From positions 71,153-135,152 of the forward strand of contig SCTS01000005.1 of assembly GCA_004322365.1 (NCBI GenBank): DNA of 64,000 nucleotides, given 5' to 3'. The stretch's first letter is position 1. The number at the start of each line of letters is the position of its first letter. The position numbers were made by a program, and so were the translations under genes. The notes under the pieces are model-generated. The model was not told the DNA's origin. It ran no database searches and saw nothing but the letters and a program-made list of their open reading frames with translations. The stretch comes from Patescibacteria group bacterium (GTDB taxonomy: Bacteria; Patescibacteria; Paceibacteria; UBA9973; UBA2103). Positions 32,315-41,241 of the stretch are shown in pieces.

Positions 32315-33664
32315 TTATTTAAGAGGAGGCTTCGTGGCAGTCTTCCGAATTGCGTTAATCAAGCTAGCCGAATCAAAATAGTTAGACAGCTTGTTTTCCC
32401 ATCCAACTTTCGATGTATCTACATCTGGGTCAACTCCCCTACCTTCAACGGGCTGATTATCTTCCCGAAGTGTAATGGAGTTCACGAGAAGCAGTGAGTA
32501 GCTAGTAGTAGGATCTATAACGGTCTTCAATGGATACGTATTTTCAACAGTACCCCACCCTCGTGTGGTCCCACCAACCACATGGGCGCGGTTAAATTTC
32601 TTGAATGTTGCCGCAGTTAATTCTGCAGTGGACTGTGTCATTGCATCGGTAATAATAGCGATTTCAGTGTAGCGCTCTACAAGTGGGAATTTTTCTTGAG
32701 TTGTCCGCTCCACCTGATACTCTCCTTGATGAAATAAATCAAAAGTATATTGATTGGCTCCCACAAAAAGACCAAAGAAAGCAGGCAGAAAATCCAGTGA
32801 TCCTCCAATATTCCCCCTCAAATCTAAAACCATACTACTGAGACCTGGCGTTGTTGATGCCGCATCAACCGCAAGACCAAATTCCCGAAGAGTTGTTGGG
32901 GATATTTTATTAATATGAAGATAGAGCGTAGAGCCGAGCGTATGCGGAAATACTGTAGGTTCTATACCTGCAGAGTCATACAATGCCTTTGAATTATTAT
33001 TAGTGAGGACTGACTGTGCGTAGGTTGCCACTGCAAGCGCTGCCTTATCTTCGGTTGAAGTTGCATTTGCAAAAATCGCCGCCTTCTTCTTATATGCCGC
33101 CGTCACCTCCGCAGACGTAGCACCTTTTTTGAGTCCAAGATTTTGATATAAATCTTTTGATGAATCAATGTTGCTCACATTTTCTCTAAGTGCCACCTCT
33201 TCTTTTTTTGAAAGAATGCCATCGCGACCTGCAGGAGGGAGGTTATACAAAACAACGGCACCAATATTCAGAGCTATTTGTCGTTTATTTTCAGTGGAAG
33301 TTGCCGATCTAAAGGCGACCTCAAGCATCTTTGAGGTGCCCGCCCTATCAGGAGTAACTAATACTGTTGTTGTGGCTGTAACTTTCTCAACGGATAGTCG
33401 AAACAACTCTGGCAACTTTAAATCCTCAGGCCTCATCCAATAATTAGTAGTTATGGAGTCGTATACCTCCATATCAAAACGAACAAACACATCTACTTCT
33501 TCTGGTGTTTGGTACTGTATTGCTGACTCAGACGACTTCGCATGCGTCCACACATATGCGCCACTAGAGGAAAGTGCAATAACTATTCCCACCAATATGA
33601 GAACCAACTGATGTCGGAGAATAAATAATCTCACTGTATGTAGTTCTGGAATATTAAAGCCCAT
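32315..33664 (-). CDS. S41-like (C-terminal processing) peptidase with J-like insert
   Basis: 449 residues from ATG 33664 (TAGTAT ends 7 nt upstream). One N-terminal membrane helix (about 19-38). Between residues 165 and 235 lies a segment like a DnaJ domain (DLYQNLGLKKGATSAEVTAA ... SKALYDSAG) but without the HPD motif. The S41 core follows: VLDLRGNIGGSL and TQSTAELTAAT with the candidate nucleophile Ser. The catalytic Lys motif GKG reads GWG in TTRGWGTV, so the Ser/Lys dyad is broken. No PDZ is obvious. It may be a pseudoprotease or use another dyad. Confidence 0.85.
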   Translation of the reverse strand: MGFNIPELHTVRLFILRHQLVLILVGIVIALSSSGAYVWTHAKSSESAIQYQTPEEVDVFVRFDMEVYDSITTNYWMRPEDLKLPELFRLSVEKVTATTTVLVTPDRAGTSKMLEVAFRSATSTENKRQIALNIGAVVLYNLPPAGRDGILSKKEEVALRENVSNIDSSKDLYQNLGLKKGATSAEVTAAYKKKAAIFANATSTEDKAALAVATYAQSVLTNNNSKALYDSAGIEPTVFPHTLGSTLYLHINKISPTTLREFGLAVDAASTTPGLSSMVLDLRGNIGGSLDFLPAFFGLFVGANQYTFDLFHQGEYQVERTTQEKFPLVERYTEIAIITDAMTQSTAELTAATFKKFNRAHVVGGTTRGWGTVENTYPLKTVIDPTTSYSLLLVNSITLREDNQPVEGRGVDPDVDTSKVGWENKLSNYFDSASLINAIRKTATKPPLK

Positions 33665-33670
33665 CTGTGA

Positions 33671-33677
33671 GATACTA
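33671..33677. promoter_or_regulatory. overlapping divergent -10 boxes
   Basis: GATACT (plus, 33671-33676) serves prmC and TAGTAT (minus, 33677-33672) serves the S41-like gene; the same bases are read both ways. Confidence 0.5.
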
Positions 33678-33688
33678 CCATGTGAATC

Positions 33689-34522
33689 ATGGACCATTCT
33701 TCAAATAGAGCAGTGGAAAAAGAATTTCTTCTTCGAGAAAAATATAACGGCGTAAAAAATTCAGAGTATGAGGCTGATGTGATGCGAATAGAGAATGGTG
33801 AACCACTCGCATATGTGATTGGCTTTGTTCCATTTTTAGATTGCAAAATATTCTTGGACTCACACCCACTGATTCCCCGACCTGAAACAGAATTTTGGGT
33901 AGAGAAAGTTATTGAAAAGCTGAAAACTGAAAGCTGGCACCCCCCAAGGGGACTGCAATTTGTATCCAATCGCTTTGCTCTTGGACAAATCGGGAGCCTT
34001 AAAGCTATCCAAAAACCACTTCGGGTTTTGGATTTGTTTGCAGGTTCGGGATGTGTTGGTGTGGCATTGCTCAAGCATATCCCTGATGCTCAAGTTGATT
34101 TCGGAGAAATCGATACAAATCACTTTTCTACAATTACAAAAAACATACGCGAGAATGGCATCGAAGAAATACGAACCGCTGTGATACGCACCGATGTTTG
34201 GGATGGCATCACTAATTTATATGACATTGTGTGCGCAAATCCCCCCTACCTGTCAGAGAGTCGCCTTAACTTAATTGGACCCTCAGTGCTCGCCTATGAG
34301 CCTAAAAAAGCACTGTTTGCTGACGAGGATGGCTTTGCTCTCATACGAAGATTAATTCTCAAAGCGGGGGCGCACCTAAACCCTAAGGGACTTATGTATA
34401 TCGAGCATGAACCTGAACATGCAGAAATGATTCAAAAATGCGCCAAAGAACATGGCTTCAGTGCGGAAAATAAACAAGATCAATATGGAGTGTTGCGGTA
34501 TAGCGTTTTGAGTAGGTTTTAG
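33689..34522 (+). CDS. prmC: release factor glutamine methyltransferase PrmC/HemK, with repeat-derived insertion
   Basis: 277 residues. PrmC methylates the GGQ glutamine of release factors. PRPETEFWVEKV precedes SAM motif I VLDLFAGSGCVGVALL, and the catalytic motif is CANPPYLSES. Between these, EKLKTESWHPPRGLQ and onward forms about 27 extra residues compared with the E. coli protein (about 76-110). The start of that insert is encoded by words of the intergenic heptad repeat (AAAGCTGAAAACTGAAAGCT). The N-terminal helical domain is shorter than usual. Confidence 0.92.
   Translation: MDHSSNRAVEKEFLLREKYNGVKNSEYEADVMRIENGEPLAYVIGFVPFLDCKIFLDSHPLIPRPETEFWVEKVIEKLKTESWHPPRGLQFVSNRFALGQIGSLKAIQKPLRVLDLFAGSGCVGVALLKHIPDAQVDFGEIDTNHFSTITKNIRENGIEEIRTAVIRTDVWDGITNLYDIVCANPPYLSESRLNLIGPSVLAYEPKKALFADEDGFALIRRLILKAGAHLNPKGLMYIEHEPEHAEMIQKCAKEHGFSAENKQDQYGVLRYSVLSRF
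33913..33944 (+). repeat. heptad repeat words inside prmC
   Basis: GAAAAGCTGAAAACTGAAAG then CTGGCACC matches the arm of the repeat at 47110-47147 (complement: GAAACCTGGCACCTGAAAGC) and at 41210-41236. Confidence 0.7.
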
Positions 34523-34631
34523 GTGCTAGGGACTAGGTGCTAGATGACGCTTCATTAGGTCCGTAGAAATCAACGAGGTGCTAGCTTTTTGAACTGAAAC
34601 CTAACACCCAGAAGCTAGTACCTAGCACCTC
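34520..34631. repeat. heptad intergenic repeat A
   Basis: Begins at the prmC stop codon with TAGGTGCTAGGGACTAGGTG and ends with AGTACCTAGCACCTC, so the two ends can pair as a long hairpin. Confidence 0.85.
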
Positions 34632-34639
34632 ATTCATGG

Positions 34640-34645
34640 CATAAT
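34640..34645 (+). promoter_or_regulatory. -10 box CATAAT
   Basis: TGGCATAAT; the hexamer ends 6 nt before ATG 34652. Confidence 0.55.
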
Positions 34646-34651
34646 AGTTTT

Positions 34652-34870
34652 ATGCCTCCAGTAACCACACTGCCTACAGATGTTGGAATGATATTTTGGT
34701 TTTTCTTTGCAATTGCTCTGGTAGTAACCGTGTACTTCGTTTTTGCGGAACTCTTCCACTGGCTCCGCTTTGGGTTCATGTATCCTTTAGTGTGGATTGC
34801 TATACCGGTATACCTGATAGGTATTGTCATACTCATCGGCGGCATGCTCACAGGTATTGGAGCTCTATAA
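34652..34870 (+). CDS. small membrane protein, 72 aa
   Basis: 72 residues with two hydrophobic helices (about 12-36 and 42-66) separated by HWLRFGF. The next gene starts 3 bp after its stop and encodes a PH-domain membrane protein; the two are probably cotranscribed and may interact. No family recognised. Confidence 0.65.
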   Translation: MPPVTTLPTDVGMIFWFFFAIALVVTVYFVFAELFHWLRFGFMYPLVWIAIPVYLIGIVILIGGMLTGIGAL

Positions 34871-34873
34871 CAT

Positions 34874-35440
34874 ATGTCATACAACCCCTTTGAACTCAAA
34901 GATTTTAGAGATGGCGAGCGTGTCGTCATGTTAGTCCGTCATCATTGGTTTGTATTATTCCGTGAAGTTTTCTGGCTCGGTATTCTATTTATTGCTCCAT
35001 TCTTTTTAATACCAATAGCATTTGGAATTTCTGCGCAAGGAGGAGGACTTCCATCCGTACCACCTGGCGTAGTAATCTTTTTTGCTTCCCTTTGGACACT
35101 TATCATTTGGCATCTCTTATTTGCACGCTGGACAGATTATTACTATGACCTCTGGATAATCACCAACTGGCGCATTATTGATATAGACCAAATCGGATTT
35201 TTCAATCGCAATGTTGCGACACTTCTAACCCTTGATCATATTCAAGATATAGAAACGCACGTTGATGGTATTGTGGGCACCATACTCAATTTCGGAAGTA
35301 TCAAAGTGCAAACAGCCGCGGCAAAAGCGGAATTTCTCATGAGCGAAATCCCAAACCCTGTCGGTATAGAGAAAATTATTCGAGAGGCGCAAGAAGAAAA
35401 AATTCGTGTATTCGGCGCAAAACCTGCGACACACGGATAA
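34874..35440 (+). CDS. bacterial PH-domain membrane protein (YdbS/bPH2-like)
   Basis: 188 residues. Two membrane helices (about 24-50 and 64-84) precede a bPH2 domain that begins YYYDLWIITNWRIIDID and continues with LTLDHIQDIETHVDGIVGTI and GSIKVQTAA. This is the standard arrangement of DUF304 proteins, whose exact role is unknown but which sit in the membrane and may bind lipids or partners. hisS follows after 6 bp. Confidence 0.88.
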   Translation: MSYNPFELKDFRDGERVVMLVRHHWFVLFREVFWLGILFIAPFFLIPIAFGISAQGGGLPSVPPGVVIFFASLWTLIIWHLLFARWTDYYYDLWIITNWRIIDIDQIGFFNRNVATLLTLDHIQDIETHVDGIVGTILNFGSIKVQTAAAKAEFLMSEIPNPVGIEKIIREAQEEKIRVFGAKPATHG

Positions 35441-35446
35441 ATTAAG

Positions 35447-36658
35447 ATGACTATCGACCCTTACAAAGGCGTTCGGGATTTTTATCCCGAAGACGAACGG
35501 ATACAGAAACACATTTTTGGTGCCATGCGTCGTGCGTCAGAGTCTTTTGGCTATGAAGAGTACAATGCCTCTATTTTGGAGTCGACAGAACTCTATATGG
35601 CAAAAACAAGCGAAGAAATAGTAAATGAACAAACATATACATTCACTGACCGTGGCGACCGTTCCGTTACTCTGCGCCCTGAAATGACACCAACAGTTGC
35701 GCGTATGGTAGCGAGTCGTAAACGAGAACTTGGCTTCCCTCTTCGTTGGTACTCAATTCAAAACTTCTTCCGCTACGAGCGACCACAGCGAGGACGCTTG
35801 CGTGAGTTTTGGCAGTTGAACGCTGATCTTTTTGGTGTCACCGGAGTAGAGGCCGATGTGGAAATAATCGCCCTTGCCTATCGCGTCATGATGGAACTCG
35901 GCGCATCCGACACTGACTTCGTAATAAAAATTGGGAGCAGATCAGCACTGAACGCCGAACTTGCTCGTCGTGATATCCCCGCAATAAACCACAAAAAAAT
36001 CGCTGCGCTCATGGACAGGAAAGGAAAAATTCCTAACGAGGAATATGATGATGAAATGAGCGCTCTTGCCGGTGGTGCATTTGAGATTCATGAGAGTCCC
36101 GACATTGTAGAAACTCGGAGGCTTCTGGCGACACTCGGTATCACTAACACTGAATTCAATCCTGAAATTGTGCGCGGCTTTCAGTACTACACGGGAATCG
36201 TTTTTGAAGTGTTCGATACAAATCCAGAAAACAAACGCTCTATGTTTGGCGGTGGCAGATATGACAACCTTGTAGGTCAATACGGCTCCGAAGAAGTACC
36301 TGCTGTTGGTTTTGCTATGGGGGATGTCATTGCAAGAGATTTCTTAGAAACGCACAACCTCATGCCCAACATCACTTCCGCAACACATCTCTATCTTGCG
36401 CCAGCAAGCGACAATGAAGTCGAGGGTGTTGCAAATATTGCAAACACTCTCCGAAAGAACGGAGTAAATGTTGCCACTGGCATGAAGCACAACAAAATAG
36501 GCGACCACATAAAAACAGCACTGAAGCTTGCTATACCTTACTTTGCAGTCTACGGAGAAAAAGAAAAGGAATCTGACACGCTCACCATCAAAACCCTCGC
36601 TACTAGTTCCGAACAAACCCTCCCTCTTTCCGATGTTGCTTCGTATTTAAAAAGCTAG
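35447..36658 (+). CDS. hisS: histidine--tRNA ligase
   Basis: 403 residues. It charges tRNA-His. Class II motifs: GVRDFYPEDE start, motif 2 in YSIQNFFRYERPQRGRLREF, the histidine-A motifs (RGFQYYTGIVFE), GGGRYDNLVGQYG, and motif 3 AVGFAMGDVI. The anticodon-binding domain (about 305-400) is present. It follows the PH-domain gene by 6 bp on the same strand. Confidence 0.97.
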   Translation: MTIDPYKGVRDFYPEDERIQKHIFGAMRRASESFGYEEYNASILESTELYMAKTSEEIVNEQTYTFTDRGDRSVTLRPEMTPTVARMVASRKRELGFPLRWYSIQNFFRYERPQRGRLREFWQLNADLFGVTGVEADVEIIALAYRVMMELGASDTDFVIKIGSRSALNAELARRDIPAINHKKIAALMDRKGKIPNEEYDDEMSALAGGAFEIHESPDIVETRRLLATLGITNTEFNPEIVRGFQYYTGIVFEVFDTNPENKRSMFGGGRYDNLVGQYGSEEVPAVGFAMGDVIARDFLETHNLMPNITSATHLYLAPASDNEVEGVANIANTLRKNGVNVATGMKHNKIGDHIKTALKLAIPYFAVYGEKEKESDTLTIKTLATSSEQTLPLSDVASYLKS

Positions 36659-36690
36659 AAGCTAGAACCTAGCACCTAGCACCCGTAACC
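36651..36690. repeat. heptad intergenic repeat B (single arm)
   Basis: AAAGCTAGAAGCTAGAACCT then AGCACCTAGCACC, overlapping the hisS stop codon. Only the right-hand arm is present. Confidence 0.8.
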
Positions 36691-36700
36691 TTCTTTTCTT

Positions 36701-37273
36701 ATGCGCCGAATCACTCTCGACATTGAAACCACAAATGCCGCCATAGGTGGCGCATTTGACCCATCAACCATGAACCTCACGGTGGCCTGTATTCACGATA
36801 CAGAAACGGATTTGTTTACTTCATACGAGGTGGAAGAATTACCCAAACTCTGGCCCATTCTAGAGCGTGCAGATTTACTTATCGGCTACAACTCAGACCA
36901 TTTTGATATTCCAATTCTCAATAGATACTATGCGGGCGACCTTACTAAAATCAGAAGCTTAGATTTACTCGCAGAAATAAAAAATGTACTCGGAAGACGC
37001 ATCAAACTTGATTCAGTCGCTTCGGGAACCTTGGGCAAAAAGAAAAGCGGTAACGGGCTCGATGCCATAAAATGGTGGAACGAGGGCAAGAAAGAAAAAG
37101 TAATTAAATACTGTATTGATGATGTACGCATCACAAAAGATATTTACGAATATGCACTCAAGAATGGGAAAGTAACCTACTCGGACTTCGGAAAGAAAAA
37201 GGATATCACTCTCGATACCAGCGGATGGGAATCAAAAAAGGCCTCTTCTATTACGCATACATTGCCGTTTTAG
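36701..37273 (+). CDS. DEDD-type 3'-5' exonuclease (RNase H-like)
   Basis: 190 residues. Exonuclease motifs: LDIETTN (Exo I, residues 5-11), LIGYNSDHFDIPIL (Exo II) and YCIDDVRITKDIY (Exo III with the Tyr/Asp). Together these give the four acidic metal ligands. It resembles the YprB/RNase_H_2 family and the proofreading-type fold, but the whole protein is only the nuclease domain. The substrate is DNA or RNA; which one cannot be said. Confidence 0.88.
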   Translation: MRRITLDIETTNAAIGGAFDPSTMNLTVACIHDTETDLFTSYEVEELPKLWPILERADLLIGYNSDHFDIPILNRYYAGDLTKIRSLDLLAEIKNVLGRRIKLDSVASGTLGKKKSGNGLDAIKWWNEGKKEKVIKYCIDDVRITKDIYEYALKNGKVTYSDFGKKKDITLDTSGWESKKASSITHTLPF

Positions 37274-37315
37274 GTAGCTGTCAGCTTGTAATTAAAGCTT
37301 TAAAGCAACAGCTAA
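37271..37315. repeat. heptad repeat H (diverged)
   Basis: TAGGTAGCTGTCAGCTTGTA and AAGCAACAGCTAAAA pair imperfectly. It lies between the convergent exonuclease and CAP genes and shares the AGCTGTCAGCT word with repeat C. Confidence 0.5.
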
Positions 37316-37328
37316 AAATTTTACGACT

Positions 37329-38306
37329 CTAGCGACTGGTGGTTGATTGAGAACCAGCAGGCAAATCTACATTCGAGACATGGGTTTCGGCAGTGAAGTA
37401 AAAGGATCCTATGGCAAGACCGAGGAGCAATAATCCTCCGCCAATCACTCCCAAATATTGCACTTTCACATGCATAAATATAGCGAGGAAAAGCAAGAGC
37501 GCTATGAGTCCTATCAAACCACCGAGTATGGAGAGGAGCGTTTGATTCGGTGATGCCGCGGCAGATACAAGACCTTCTACAATTGGATTATTTGCTATCA
37601 CAGGTAGAGATGGACCGGTTTCAGAACCTAAAACATTTGAAGATACCTTATCGGAGGTGGCAAGCTCTGTTGCAGGCACAGTCTTTGCGGGAATTGTTTT
37701 TGTTGAAACAGGAGTCGAAGCTGATTTTGCCCCCGATGCAGGGGTGGCAAAAAACTGAACAACGAAGGTAACATCTTTTCCTTCATACACTCCTTGAGCT
37801 GTGCCGATGCCAATGCGTGTAAATTCAGACTTTACAATGTTTGCTCGATGCGTTGGCGACTTCATCCATGCCTCCTCAACATCTTTAGATTCGGTAAAGT
37901 TAACGGCCAAGTTCTCGCCTGCATATGAGTAGTTATACCCAACAAGATCAAGCCAATGCCATGGAGTTGTTCCATCTGGCGCTACATGAGCAAAATACCC
38001 CTTTTCAGCCATGTCAGCCGCTTTCTTTTGCGCTGCGACGGTAAGAAGTGGCTCTTCAATAAGCGTGCCGACGCCGTTTTTCGCACGATCATCATTGGTG
38101 AGTGCCGTAAGTACCCCCGGCAACACCGCCGCCAAGAATCCTGTCTTATTAAAGACAAGAGTCGTATGAACAAAATATCCTATTTGAAGAAACACTAAAA
38201 GAGCGCCGACGGCTATCGCTGTTTCTTTCCTGAAAAAATGAGGGTGATACTTATTTCCAGCTGTCGGGATAAAGTAGTTTCTGATGTGCCAGAAGAATTT
38301 TTTCAT
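37329..38306 (-). CDS. CAP-domain (SCP/PR-1, YkwD-like) membrane protein
   Basis: 325 residues. N-terminal membrane helix (about 34-56), then a CAP domain (about 68-195) with LTNDDRAKNG, GYFAHVAPDGTTPW, YAGENLAVNF and SPTHRANIVKSEFTRIGIG, the usual signature. A Ser/Thr/Pro linker and two C-terminal membrane helices (about 260-305) follow. CAP proteins are extracellular and of varied function. The C-terminal membrane part is less usual. Start and membrane topology are predicted. Confidence 0.88.
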   Translation of the reverse strand: MKKFFWHIRNYFIPTAGNKYHPHFFRKETAIAVGALLVFLQIGYFVHTTLVFNKTGFLAAVLPGVLTALTNDDRAKNGVGTLIEEPLLTVAAQKKAADMAEKGYFAHVAPDGTTPWHWLDLVGYNYSYAGENLAVNFTESKDVEEAWMKSPTHRANIVKSEFTRIGIGTAQGVYEGKDVTFVVQFFATPASGAKSASTPVSTKTIPAKTVPATELATSDKVSSNVLGSETGPSLPVIANNPIVEGLVSAAASPNQTLLSILGGLIGLIALLLFLAIFMHVKVQYLGVIGGGLLLLGLAIGSFYFTAETHVSNVDLPAGSQSTTSR

Positions 38307-38316
38307 TTTTTTTTAA

Positions 38317-40251
38317 TTATGGCAATGACTTGCCGAGTGACGCGCTAACATTTGCAATCACAGTAGCATCTGCGCCAAACGACTGGAGAAGCTCAAGTAT
38401 TGCCGATACCTGAGTATCACTGAGTGTTTGTGTATGTACTGGTGTTTTCTGTACCACTCCCTTATTTAGGACCTCACGTGTCATTGGGCCGACAATGCCG
38501 ACAGCAGGAAGCGCGTTCTTTTCCTGATACGCCTTCACACCTGCTTTTGTTGCGGTGCCGAAATAGGAAGTTACGAGTCCAGAATATACACCTTCACTCG
38601 TGAGCCTCTCTTGAAGAGCTTTCACATCATCACCTTTAGAACCCACTCTAAGAGTACGGGTAAAATTATAGGTAGATGCACCTAAGACACTACCAATGTT
38701 TTCTGTGACTGGAACAGTTTCTACTGGTGTCGCTATGACCGCGACCGGAGTGGCTACAATCGAGGAACTAGTATTTAGTATAGACACACTAACACCACCG
38801 ATAATTCCGCCACCGCCACCACCGCCACCGCCACTTGGTGCAGGTGTGGGAGCAGGTACATGCACGCTAGCAAAGTAAGATGCTTTTGTTGCTTGAAATG
38901 AACAGAGACCGTTTGCCACTATACAGGTTGAGGAAACGAGCCCGTCTTGTGTCCAACCACTAGCGAGCGCGAGCGAGCGATACACCGTAAGCGTTGTCCC
39001 GTTAAGAGCTGTACCAACATACATGTTGATTGTTATGGCTTGTGAAAATTCGAGCCCTATCCCAGAGATCCCCCATTGCAGTGCGCCGTCAATCACAACA
39101 CCTGTTGCTACATTCGAAAGTGTACCGCCATCAATGCGCGCTAAAGAAATATCTCCTGTAGATAGCGCCGTGACATCACTCCTCGTTATGGAAGTACCTA
39201 CGGGAATTGCGATTGTCGATGTACCGACACCTGAAGCAACGGAGAGTGTTGTCGTGGCGGTTTGATCAATAGGTAAAAGAACTAAAGGGGAGGAAGATGC
39301 AACAAACGAAAGAAGTGGATTGGCGAACGCAACAGTAAACGCCGAGGAACTCGCTGAAGTGTTACCAGCTGAGTCAAGAGCGTTCACCGTAAATGTGTGA
39401 TTCCCTCCCGTAAGCCCCCCAATAAGGGATACACAGTCGGCCAGAGATACGCCATCAAGTACACATCCAAGAGTAACGGTATTTGCGTCAGTTGCAGACA
39501 CGCTCGGGGTTAGTGTTTGACCCGTGGTCGTAGCGTTTTCAGGTGTAGTGATTGAAATAAGTGGTACAGCGGTATCAATATTTGCTACAGCAACAGCATT
39601 TGCGCCAGTGTTTCCTAACGAATCAGTGAAGGTAAACGTAAACGAGCCGTTAGTCGTAAACAGATGTGCGTTGGTATTAATAGGTGAAAAAACTTCTGTT
39701 GTGGTTGTTGAAAGAAGAGCACACACAACTTTGTTTGTCGGAGTAGTGGAACTGTATGAAAGAAATTCCGCTGAACGACTTACACACTCAGTTGAGTTAG
39801 TGGCACTTGGAAGAAGAAAGAATACAAACTCGGGTGTCGATGCAATGGTCTGCTTTGTTACCGTGACTGAAAGGGCTGCTAATACATTCCCTTGAGTTGC
39901 AACAGTTCCTAAAGAAACGGTAATGACGCCGTCAACAAGCGATGTTGTATCAAAGGACAGTGAATATGTTTTAGAATCGAGCGAAGTAAAGACTTTTTCA
40001 CCAGTGAGTATGGTTCCCACAGAATCTACCAAAGTCACTGTAGAAGTTCCTGAGCGAAATGTGCCACTAATGCCATCCAAGCCAGAATTTCCACTTATCA
40101 CTATTGTGGTTTGATTGAGAGAGGTAATGGTGTTTGATCCCCCATCAACCACCAATGATGGTGTGGCAGCAAATGTTGGAGTTGCAACGAAACAGAGAAT
40201 AAGCGCGGAGCCAAAAGCTCCATATACAACCATTCGACGGAAGCCGTGCAT
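38317..40251 (-). CDS. secreted surface protein with Ig-like repeats and peptidoglycan-binding domain
   Basis: 644 residues. The signal peptide ends near PTFAATPS. Several Ig-like/bacterial surface domains follow (SGNSGLDGISGTFRSG; TTPENATTTGQTLTPSVSAT), then a (Gly)9 linker and a C-terminal peptidoglycan-binding type 1 domain (FTRTLRVGSKGDDVKALQER; YFGTATKAGVKAYQ). The Ig-like/PGB layout and the start of the PGB domain resemble the giant beta-helix protein at 11797-16134, so both may be held on the cell wall the same way. TACTAT ends 7 nt before the ATG. Confidence 0.88.
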   Translation of the reverse strand: MHGFRRMVVYGAFGSALILCFVATPTFAATPSLVVDGGSNTITSLNQTTIVISGNSGLDGISGTFRSGTSTVTLVDSVGTILTGEKVFTSLDSKTYSLSFDTTSLVDGVITVSLGTVATQGNVLAALSVTVTKQTIASTPEFVFFLLPSATNSTECVSRSAEFLSYSSTTPTNKVVCALLSTTTTEVFSPINTNAHLFTTNGSFTFTFTDSLGNTGANAVAVANIDTAVPLISITTPENATTTGQTLTPSVSATDANTVTLGCVLDGVSLADCVSLIGGLTGGNHTFTVNALDSAGNTSASSSAFTVAFANPLLSFVASSSPLVLLPIDQTATTTLSVASGVGTSTIAIPVGTSITRSDVTALSTGDISLARIDGGTLSNVATGVVIDGALQWGISGIGLEFSQAITINMYVGTALNGTTLTVYRSLALASGWTQDGLVSSTCIVANGLCSFQATKASYFASVHVPAPTPAPSGGGGGGGGGIIGGVSVSILNTSSSIVATPVAVIATPVETVPVTENIGSVLGASTYNFTRTLRVGSKGDDVKALQERLTSEGVYSGLVTSYFGTATKAGVKAYQEKNALPAVGIVGPMTREVLNKGVVQKTPVHTQTLSDTQVSAILELLQSFGADATVIANVSASLGKSLP

Positions 40252-40258
40252 ATATGGA

Positions 40259-40264
40259 ATAGTA
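40259..40264 (-). promoter_or_regulatory. -10 box TACTAT of the surface-protein gene
   Basis: TGCTACTAT; the hexamer ends 7 nt before ATG 40251. Confidence 0.5.
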
Positions 40265-40309
40265 GCAAACTGGAGACAAAAGTAGTAGATAGAAACCGCT
40301 ATGGAGGGG

Positions 40310-40315
40310 TATACA
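40310..40315 (+). promoter_or_regulatory. -10 box TATACA of the divergent gene
   Basis: Ends 8 nt before ATG 40324. Confidence 0.5.
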
Positions 40316-40323
40316 ATATAAGA

Positions 40324-41169
40324 ATGAGACGTGTCTTAATTTCAGCAAGTGCAGTGATACTCATTGCACTATTTTCAAGTCCTCTGTACGCCGTGGCTGA
40401 AACCGCTTCTGCGGGGATTCCTGCAGGGAACATCTGGCTTTCAAAAAATGCCGTAATCGAAAAAGAATCGGTGCGTATATTTTTACCTGTATACAACGCG
40501 AGTGCAACAAAAATTTCTGGTGACGCAATCTTTTCTGTCGATACGATACAAGTCGGTACTGCACACTTTGAACTTGATGCTGGAAACTCCACAATAGTAT
40601 CGAGCACGTGGACTACAACAAAAGGAGCTCACTCGATAACAGCACGACTTGAAGGTACAGTTGATGCAAAAACAGGTACTGAAATTTCTGTATCAGCAAA
40701 CACACAAACACTTGCCGTTGATATAGCAGAACGTCCACCAGCACCTGCATTAGTTCAGGCACTTGGGATTGTTGCGAGTGTTGCACAAAATACAGTATCT
40801 GTAGCACTTCCTGTTGTTGCATCGGTTGCGAATACCGTATTTAAAGAAACAGAGCAACTAAGAGAAAGTGCGGTGGTCGCGCTTGAAAATTCACTAAACG
40901 GAACTACCGCTTCATCTGACGCAACTCCATCACAAGGATTAGTCTTAGGAGCTGAAACATTCCGTGCACCTGCAAATAATGATGGACTAATGGCCACAGC
41001 AATTACTGCACCTACCTCAGAGGGCGTTATGCGGATACTCCAAACAATTTTATTATTCCTTGTGAGCTATCAATGGATCTTCTATCCCCTTCTATTACTC
41101 ATTCTTCTCGGACTATTATTTTTGATTGGAAAAGGAATGTCCCGCAAGCAGACACCGAAAAGGGGCTAG
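40324..41169 (+). CDS. surface protein with signal peptide and C-terminal membrane anchor
   Basis: 281 residues from ATG 40324 (MRRVLISASAVILIALF). The signal peptide ends near AVAETASA. A CARDB-like beta domain (about 35-140; VYNASATKISGDAIFSVD, then HSITARLEG) is followed by a helical region and a C-terminal membrane helix (about 250-272) with a basic tail GKGMSRKQTPKRG. It is divergent from the neighbouring surface-protein gene and probably shares its regulation. Binding partner unknown. Confidence 0.75.
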   Translation: MRRVLISASAVILIALFSSPLYAVAETASAGIPAGNIWLSKNAVIEKESVRIFLPVYNASATKISGDAIFSVDTIQVGTAHFELDAGNSTIVSSTWTTTKGAHSITARLEGTVDAKTGTEISVSANTQTLAVDIAERPPAPALVQALGIVASVAQNTVSVALPVVASVANTVFKETEQLRESAVVALENSLNGTTASSDATPSQGLVLGAETFRAPANNDGLMATAITAPTSEGVMRILQTILLFLVSYQWIFYPLLLLILLGLLFLIGKGMSRKQTPKRG

Positions 41170-41172
41170 TTT

Positions 41173-41236
41173 TTAGGTGCTAGGTGCTAGCTTGAATTTC
41201 TGAAAGCTAAAACCTGAAAGCTGACAGCTGAAACCT
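41173..41236. repeat. heptad intergenic repeat C
   Basis: TTTAGGTGCTAGGTGCTAGC on the left and GAAAGCTAAAACCTGAAAGC then TGACAGCTGAAACC on the right, in the gap between the convergent surface-protein and uppP genes. Confidence 0.8.
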
Positions 41237-41241
41237 TCCTT

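Noticed and set aside
38800..38840. GCC/ACC-rich tract as a minisatellite
   Set aside because: It encodes the poly-glycine linker of the surface protein and is explained by the reading frame.
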